From JAGXRK01 sp963714415 (lineage in GTDB: Bacteria; Bacteroidota; Ignavibacteria; Ignavibacteriales; Ignavibacteriaceae), in contig CAVQOL010000006.1 in NCBI GenBank assembly GCA_963714415.1, positions 1 to 64,000 of the forward strand: a stretch of 64,000 nucleotides of DNA, written 5' to 3'. The notes under the pieces are model-generated. The model saw nothing but the letters and a program-made list of their open reading frames with translations. It did no database searches and was not told where the DNA came from. Shown piece after piece: positions 56,999 to 64,000 of this stretch (positions within the stretch are counted from its first letter, which is position 1; each line of letters opens with the position of its first letter). The translations under genes were made by a program, and so were the position numbers.

Positions 56999-59900
56999 TT
57001 ACTTAATAATTGCCAGCTTACCGGTTTTCTTATCGCTTATTCCGTCAACTTCAACAACGTAGAAGTAAACACCATAAGCAATGTCCAAGCCTTCTTTAGT
57101 CCTTACATCCCAAATAATGGAACCATCGTTGTAGTCGCCGTCGTGTTCAAGTGTTCTAACGTGGTTACCGCTTGATGTGTAAATATGCACCTTGCTATTC
57201 AAAGGAACATTTGTAAAATAAATAATTCTCTCGCCTCTGCCTCTTACCGTTGGTGGAAGCGGCTGTTCAAATACATTTGAAACCACATAAGGATTCGGTA
57301 CTGCTTTTACTCTTTCAAGTTGTTGACGTGCATCTTCCAAATTGTAATCAGCTTTATTTGAACTGAAAGTAAATTCATCGTCACTATTAAATGGTTTCGT
57401 CATGCTAATAAATAATGAATCACCACCTTTATATACATTCGAAGAACTATCACCAATCATTACGATAGCCCAGGTCATAACAGTTCCATCCTCATTGGAT
57501 AATGTAATCTGATCGAGAAATGAAAGTGTATCTTTTCTAAAAGTTTTTGCTTCAGAAAATATGAATTGAACTCTTTTAGGATCATTTCTATCAGTAATAT
57601 TAAAAATCTTAAAGTTCACAATTTTTGAAGGAGGAGCACTAGATCCCAAAAATCTTATAAAGTACATTAGATGAATCTGCATATTCATCACTGAATGTGA
57701 TTAAGTAATCGTTTGGTGCTCTAACTGAAGTCCACGTTGTGGAAGACGGAAATAAGGAGACCTGATATTTAAGATCATTTGGAAGAGGATTGCTCCATCC
57801 GCTTCTTGTTGAATCTAACTTTAATGCTGGCATAGGATTGAAAAGTTGTATCAATCGATAGCCTGATACCGTTGAATACAACACCATTATTGGGAGCCAT
57901 TAAAGCATCCTGAATCAGAAAGTTATCAGTGCCGCTGTATTTTACAGAATACTTTTTAGAAATATTTACTTGCTGAATAATACTGTCGGCAAAAACCAAA
58001 GTATAGGAAGTATCCTTTACTTTTGTAGGATCAAGAACCTCATAATATGGAACTCTAGTTGATACACCGGAAATTCTTGTTAATTCCACTCCAGAAGAAG
58101 GTGGAACATAACCAGCAACCGGTGCATTCGGAATTACAGAAACAGTATTTATATCGGTTGATATTCTGCCCAAAGCATCCTTGGAAATGAATCGCGTATT
58201 TTCTGAAGGGAAAATATCTTTTAAAGCTTCCCCTCTATCATAAGCAACAAGAGCATAATAATATGTCCTTCCGTTTATCACGTCATTATCTACATAAAAA
58301 TTCTGAATACCGTTATCGCTGCCTAAATTAAACGGAGCACCGCTTGTCAATTCATATAAAATCGAAGAGGATACAAACAGTCCTTTTATTCCATTGATTA
58401 AATCATATTGAATTATGGGTTTGTAAAATACTTTGTTGCCACTATAATCCGTAATTTGCCATGCATCTGTTAAGTCCGGGTCGGTACCTTTATAAATTTT
58501 ATAGCCTTCAAAATCCTTTACACGCAAAGTCGGATCTAAAGATTCTTCGGCTACTCTATCCCAATAAAGAGTAACTTTTTTATCTCCTGCAACAACAGAT
58601 ACTGTAGGTTTATCAGGAGGTTTCGGGAAATTATAATTTGCATTATAAATGGTTTGCGCAATTTGTTTGGATTTTAGAACGGCAGGGAAATCGCCGCCAA
58701 AAGCCAATGCCATGGAAAACCTTTCTGTTTTTCCGGCAAGCAGCGGAAAATATCCTGAACCATAAATAAAATCTCCATCTTCGCCTCGAATAGCTACGTT
58801 ATTTTGAATAGACCGGGGGACCTGAAAAAATCCGGGTTTCATTCTTCTCCACATATCCGGATCGTCGCCCATCGCAATATCACCGGCAGGAACAAAATAC
58901 TGAAAGCTTGTTAAGCCTATCTGGTCAGATTCATCGACATCAGTTGCGTCAAAATTAGATTCACCTGGAGTTGGCATTCCGTCGTTTTCGCCCAAATCAC
59001 CCGTACCTGATTTTCCATCCGCTCCAACATCATCAAATTCTGCATTCCAATCACAATCGTTATCTTTCAAATCAACTCTTGACTCGTCAACCATCAAATC
59101 GTTAATGCCAAGATTATTTACATAATCTTTATACATCACAGGTGCTTTTAAATCAATCAACACTGCAAACGGAGATTCAGCATCCTTTTTCAAAACCCGA
59201 TAATGAACCAGGAAATTTTCATCAATAACACCATCCAGATCATTATCAATTCCATCTGTAGAGTTTGCATTTACATTGGTGGTTGTGCCAACCAGATTAC
59301 CTTCTGCAAGCCGTGTAACACCAGGACTTAAGAAAAAATTAACACCCATTGAAACCACCGTTACTGTATCACTGGGCATAGTAAAAATAGAGCGTGTGAA
59401 AGTATTTTTATCTATCAAAACTAATCTATCGCCTGCTTGAACTGTTTTTGGAAGAAACATTAATGAATCGAAGAATACTGCATTAGGTATGAAACAAGAA
59501 TACCCTTTGTTATTATCTCCGTCATTATCAATACCATCATATTCATTACCGGGTGATTCAAGAAATGCATATGCAATGTATCCGACTGCTGTTGGATCCG
59601 GCAGCCATTTGGGATTTGCGGATGGTGAAATATATTTATCAAAATCCCATGTGTATGTAATTGATTCTCTGATATCAAAGAAAGAAACGTCATCATTCCA
59701 CTCCGGGTCTTCGACTCCTACATATGTGCCAACCAAGACCCCAAAAACTGCCTGATCATAATCTTCCGTTCCATCATTTTTAATATTATACAACCAGAAT
59801 ACAACATCCTGGGCAAGGAAGTTAGACCATTGCAACCCGCGAACTGAAACCTGCAATGCCTGCCCTCTTCTACTTATATCATTTGAGTCAGGTAGAAAGC

Positions 59901-60547
59901 CGTGCACGATCATAAACCTCTTCATCATTATTATCATCCATCCAGAAATAACTTTCCTGATCTGCATTCAATTGTGCTCTTCCAAAGAAACCATTCCAAT
60001 CAACCTGCGGAGTAAGGTCTACACCATCAATAATAATAGGATTGCCAGAATATGTCCAGTCCGGATAGTCCGGCCAAGAAGGAGGCCAGGTCTCGGGTAA
60101 GTGGCTCATAGCAACGCCTTTACCAATTTCATCCAGGAATGGATTAGCAAAACCGGGAATCGGTTCAAAAAGATATCTGCCTTCTCCACCACCCGGTCTG
60201 GAAACAGGAGTAATTACAACCGAATAAATTGTGTCAGGAATTCCATCTGGAGGAATTGTGCCTCTTTTATAATCTCTAATAGGTAATCTCAAACCAACTA
60301 AGGGAGATACGTCACCGACATAACCATTAGCATCATAACGCCAGGCACCTCTTGGTCCTTCACTACCCGGTTGAGCAATAACACCATAGTTAGAAAATAC
60401 TGTTCTAACCTGGTTTCCACGATGGACACCGACTTTTCTGAAATTCGGAGTTCCCCTGTCCGTAATTCTCTGTTGAGCAAAGCTTTCAAAGGGCACTATA
60501 AGGAGAATGATTCCGAGTAAAAAAGCGTAGTTAAATATTTTTTTCAT
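56999..60547 (-). CDS. Giant T9SS cargo protein with metal-binding and fibronectin-like motifs, frameshifted
   Basis: About 1180 residues in at least four frame pieces (breaks near 57665, 57850 and 59925). It starts with a signal peptide (MKKIFNYAFLLGIILLIVPF), carries three Asp/Asn-rich motifs of the MopE/thrombospondin-3 type (DGIDNDGDNNKGY, DGIDNDLDGVIDENF, KDNDCDWNAEF), a fibronectin-III-like unit (PPDKPTVSVVAGDKKVTLYW) and a C-terminal T9SS-type domain (YGVYFYVVEVDGISDKKTG). No catalytic motif was seen. It is 15 bases upstream of the PorV gene and directly downstream of the TonB receptor, with which it probably forms one transcript. Confidence 0.8.
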
Positions 60548-60571
60548 GTTAGTTTATCCGTTCTTTAAACT

Positions 60572-63413
60572 TTAAAAGAATAATGTTGCACCAAGTTCTA
60601 TTCTTCTCGGTTCAGAATAGAAAGTTGGATTGCGATAATATTCATCAAATGAATTTACAATTTCCGGGTTACCTTCTCTGCTTCTTAAGTATTCTTCAAT
60701 TGTGAAATCAGCTGTTCCGCTGTCACTGTAAACATTTACTTCGTTGCTGATATCAAACAAATTATATACTACGAGCGAAAAGACTTAGTCGTAAAGAACC
60801 CAGTGTAAAGTCTTTATATGCTCTCATATCAACATTTAAGGAAGACGGTTTTAATTCACTATTTGTAAGAAGAGCTGAAATGTTTAGTGATTGAGTCGGA
60901 GTAAACGGGAATCCATTTCCATAGCTGCCTATCATACTGAAACCCCAATTGTCATCTGACGAATAAGAAAAAGTAGCGTTAACTGTGTGTGTCTGATCCC
61001 AATTTAATCTTATTAATTGAATTTCAGGTTGTGAACCGCCTGCTATCTGATTTCTTGTTGCTGCGGGGTCCGATGCGTTACCTTTAGCGGATTGGAATGT
61101 ATAGTCAATTGTTGCAGACCAGTTGTTGGATAATCTTTTAGATACTGTAAGTACCAGTCCTTTAACAAACCCAAAGTCACTATTTACGTATTGGCTGTAA
61201 CTGGAAGACCCGCCGGGCAATCTTATTTCATCGGCTCTTGTTCCCGCAAGAAATCTTATATCTCTGAAGTAGCCTGTAATATCAACTGTTAATTCATCTG
61301 TCAGAGCTTGCTGCAGACCAACTTCACCGCTTATTGTTTGCTGAGGTTTAAGATCGGGATTTCCGGCAATGCCCAGATTTTCGGTACCGGGACCGAATTT
61401 ATATTCAGGATTTGTATATAGCCATTCGAAATTTGGTATCTGGAAAAAGTGTCCATAAGAAAAATAAATTTTTCCTCTGTCTGTTATCGGGAATGCGATG
61501 CCAAGTCGAGGACTAAATTGTAATTTTGATGAAGCATCTGTATACCAGGGTTGTAATGAGCCATCAGGCATTACACGGGCAGCTCTTCTTTCTTCAATTG
61601 TTTTTTCCTGATCGCCGTCACTCAATTTACCGTCATTATTGGTATCACCAACATAGATATTTTCAAGTTTTCGTGGTCTGTAAATATCAGGATCTGTTGG
61701 ATCGGTCAGAATTTGTCCATCGGGTTCAAAATAATCCAATCTTACTCCAATATTAATTATCATTTCTTTCAATTCAATTTTATCCTGAAGGTAAGCTGAT
61801 AATTCAATTGGTTTTCTTATATATTTATTAATGTTAAGGTTGTCGTAAGTATCATTGATATCGGGGACATACCTGGTAACATAAGGATCCAGCGTAATCC
61901 GGGGGTCTTCTAATCCTAATGATTGCATCAAGTATATATCATCAAAGCCAAGATTGTGGTAATTATATTCTACACCGAACTTAAGCATATTAATACGGTC
62001 AACCTGTGAAGTAAAATCGAGTTTAAAGCCGTAAGTGCTTGTTAAGCGTTTAAAGTTTCCTGCCTGCGTACCACCCGTCTTGAAACTTGGGACTTCAGCA
62101 GGCTGCTGATTGAGTAAAATATCATTAGTATATCTAGGATCATATGGATCTTCGTAAACATACTGTTTATACCTTTTAAAGAAATAGGAAAAGTTTGCAG
62201 TATAAAAAGTGTTTGCGCTTAATGTGTGCGTTAATGATAAGAGATTCGTGTGACCGGTTCTGAATCTTTTATAATCTCCATCCGGATTGTAAGCAAAAGA
62301 GTGATCATAATCTCTATATTCAACATCATCAATAATATAAGTGTAGTTCAACCTAATAGCAGAAAAAGGTCTAAAAGTTAATTTTCCTTGCCCATAGATT
62401 TTTTCATTCCAGTTCATTCTGACTATTTCACCGTCTCCCACTCCATCTTCATTAGCACTTAAAATATATCTTTCTTCAATATCAACAGCTGCACCCTGGT
62501 TTATTGTTATATTCCAGGGATTGTAATTTCTTTGACCGTTCAACCAGCCGCCAAAATATATATACCTGGCGTTAACGTAAAAGAAGAGCATGTTCTTAAT
62601 AATAGGTCCGCTTAGATTTCCTTCAAAATTTCTGATAGCAAAGGGTTCAAAATTATCTATATCACGAAAGATTTTAGTGTTTGTGCTGTAATAGTCTCCA
62701 ACATAAGAAGTTAGTGACCCATTAAAATCATTATTTCCATCTTTAGTAGCAATATTAACGTAGCCTGAAAGTGCTTTCCCATATTCTGCATTAAAAGCAC
62801 CGCTGACAAACTGCAATTCCTGTATGGAACTTGTATTTACATCAACTACTGTTGAACCGTCATAGACGTCTGTCATAGGAACACCGTCAATTGCATAAAC
62901 AACTTCACCTCTTCTTCCGCCTCTAACAGAACCGCCTACAATACCGGCTTGTAATTCTAATATTTCCTGAAATTCAGTTACCGGTAATGCAGAAATATCA
63001 TCTGCGCTAATAATTGCAGTTGATGAAGTAAGGTCTTTGGTTACTAAAGGTCTTGTAGCTACAACTACCACTTCTTCTTTAAGTTCAATGCTTGTTTCAA
63101 AAAGTTCGAAGTTAATTTCCGAAGTCAGGTCTATGGAAACTCTTACCTGTTGAACAGTTTGTGCATTATAACCTATCGCAGATGCTCTTACAGAATAAAC
63201 GCCCGGTCCTAAACCTATTATTGAATAATAACCGTTAATATCTGAGGCTGCCCCTATAGTAGTTCCTTCCACCAGGATATTTACGAATGGTAATGGTTCG
63301 GATGTTGTTCCATCAATAACTCTTCCGGCGATTTTTCCGGTTTGAGCAAATGTAGATGAGGAAAGTAGAATTAAAATGAGGATAGTAAAAAAGTGCTGTG
63401 GCAAATTTTTCAT
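60572..63413 (-). CDS. TonB-dependent receptor with carboxypeptidase-like N-terminal domain, frameshifted near its end
   Basis: About 945 residues. Signal peptide of 23 residues, a CarboxypepD_reg-like beta-sandwich (GKIAGRVIDGTTSEPLPFVN, about 26-100), a plug domain (LVTKDLTSSTAIISADDISALP, YAIDGVPMTDVYDG, about 115-230), then a 22-stranded barrel (LKFGVEYNYHNLGF, LQFSPRLGIAFP) ending VELGATLFF after a shift near 60765. An extracellular loop has the Ca2+-type GDTNNDGKLSDGDQ. It imports large ligands across the outer membrane; the following T9SS cargo may capture or process the ligand. GGAGG lies five bases upstream of the ATG. Confidence 0.9.
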
Positions 63414-63790
63414 ATATGCCTCCAGAATGTAAAATTATTTATCATTTTTGTAGCCCGTAAGAAGTGTGTAACAATTAAACTATAAAATCTCCAAAACTCT
63501 TTGATGATTAGAACAAATTAGAACTAATTGCAAAAATATCTTTTACTGACAGCAATTCCAAAGAAATAACAGGTCAAATATAAATTTGTACTTGCCTGTT
63601 ATTTTACTTTAGCAACTATTTGTTTAGTCAGTTATTTTAACAAAAAATCTAAACTGAATTTATAAAAAAAATGCCTTAGTTACTTCGTGCTTTTAAAATT
63701 TAATTTAGATTTTCCGGATCGATCATTTATGTGCCTAATTATATACGTTAATAAACAAAAAAACTTAATAAATTAAGTTTCCAAATCAGT
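63414..63790. other. Intergenic region before the TonB receptor
   Basis: 377 AT-rich bases with no gene on either strand. It holds the TonB gene's promoter (not identified with confidence), an inverted repeat at 63564-63604, and the downstream part of the GH13 transcript. Confidence 0.5.
63564..63604. promoter_or_regulatory. Inverted repeat, operator or terminator candidate
   Basis: Arms AAATAACAGG (63564-63573) and CCTGTTATTT (63595-63604) with 21 bases between, themselves holding AAAT...ATTT. It lies 187 bases after the GH13 stop and 150 bases before the TonB gene. Either an operator or a weak terminator. Confidence 0.35.
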
Positions 63791-64000
63791 TCAGTGCTTA
63801 TAATAATCTTTAAGTAAAATCTTACCGGAGTTTGATGCTAAATCAACATGTAAGATTCCATTCTCGGTCGGAATCATCTTTCTTTTATCTATAAGATCCG
63901 TATAAAATTCCTTATGTTCGGTATCGAGAGAAAGACTGTAGCTTTTCACACCTTTATTTAATATCACTAGCACTTCATTAAAATTATACTTACGGGAGTA
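63791..64000 (-). CDS. C-terminal end of a probable GH13 glycosidase
   Basis: The minus-strand frame is open from 64000 to the stop at 63791 (69 residues). SRKYNFNEVLVILNKG with a following pair of beta-strands and GILHVDLASNSGKILL matches the all-beta C-terminal domain of GH13 cyclomaltodextrinase or amylase, where the usual text is VLVVLN or VLVALNN. Only this end is in the window, so the family is a reasoned guess and the catalytic residues are outside. Confidence 0.45.
   Translation of the reverse strand, partial: YSRKYNFNEVLVILNKGVKSYSLSLDTEHKEFYTDLIDKRKMIPTENGILHVDLASNSGKILLKDYYKH

Noticed and set aside
59489..59755. + strand frame of 88 residues inside the giant cargo gene
   Set aside because: It is the opposite-strand shadow of a well supported coding region with Asp/Asn-rich motifs.
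1..64000. CRISPR arrays, rRNA or tRNA genes
   Set aside because: No regular spaced repeats of 25-40 bases and no conserved rRNA or tRNA segments were noticed on reading either strand.

Overview
The window looks like a draft-quality stretch of an AT-rich genome from the Ignavibacteria or a close relative (Bacteroidota/Chlorobiota side). The signs are several long surface proteins ending in type IX secretion (T9SS) sorting domains of the 'NYPNPFNPST' style, two PorV/PorQ-type outer-membrane proteins, a TonB-dependent receptor with a carboxypeptidase-like N-terminal domain, an S46 dipeptidyl-peptidase, an archaeal/eukaryotic-type glycyl-tRNA synthetase, an LPS glycosyltransferase next to Kdo transferase, and strongly AT-biased codon use. 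No rRNA, tRNA or CRISPR array was recognised.

Layout. 1-6.0 kb: htpX (cut by the window edge), a probable two-piece envelope protein, a PorV/PorQ protein, a TPR protein and glyS. 6.2-7.8 kb: DUF47 regulator plus Pit phosphate transporter. 7.8-8.6 kb: a gene-poor island bracketed by two copies of one palindromic element and holding a DUF559 remnant. 8.6-12.2 kb: AmmeMemoRadiSam proteins B and A, a DUF4905-like protein and tryptophanase. 12.4-21.3 kb: YIP1-type membrane protein, priA with a lipoprotein gene, a K+ channel, LD-carboxypeptidase, an ADP-forming acyl-CoA synthetase and an NTF2-like protein. 21.3-25.4 kb: a cNMP-domain/aspartase fusion and two tandem paralogues of a secreted protein, one decayed. 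25.7-34.4 kb: leuS (carrying a palindromic insertion), serS, a heterodimeric ABC exporter and fbp. 35-45.6 kb: LPS genes, DinB, isoaspartyl peptidase, a guanidinium-exporter-type SMR protein, DPP7-like peptidase, an ArsC-like protein, a GT-C membrane protein and glnA, followed by an Lrp/AsnC regulator (45.6-46.1 kb). 46.3-53 kb: a compact five-gene minus-strand group (secreted PpiC protein, SxtI-type carbamoyltransferase, SxtJ, DUF5989, a tiny lysine-rich protein) divergent from an SGNH hydrolase/TPR protein. 53-63.4 kb: a surface locus of TonB receptor, two large T9SS cargo proteins and a PorV protein. The last bases hold the C-terminus of a probable GH13 enzyme.

The most interesting part is 46.3-53 kb. 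It matches in gene content the carbamoyltransferase (I), J, K and SGNH/GDSL (L) genes known from cyanobacterial saxitoxin clusters, but here there is no toxin biosynthesis gene around it. It is probably a general small-molecule or surface-glycan carbamoylation module of unknown substrate, with two extra partners (PpiC and the lysine-rich peptide).

About fifteen genes are broken by single-base-type frameshifts, including genes that should be essential (leuS, serS) or central (glnA). The simplest reading is indel error in the assembly, so these genes are listed over their full span with the breaks described. The 77-base palindrome inside leuS is different: it is added sequence and not an indel.
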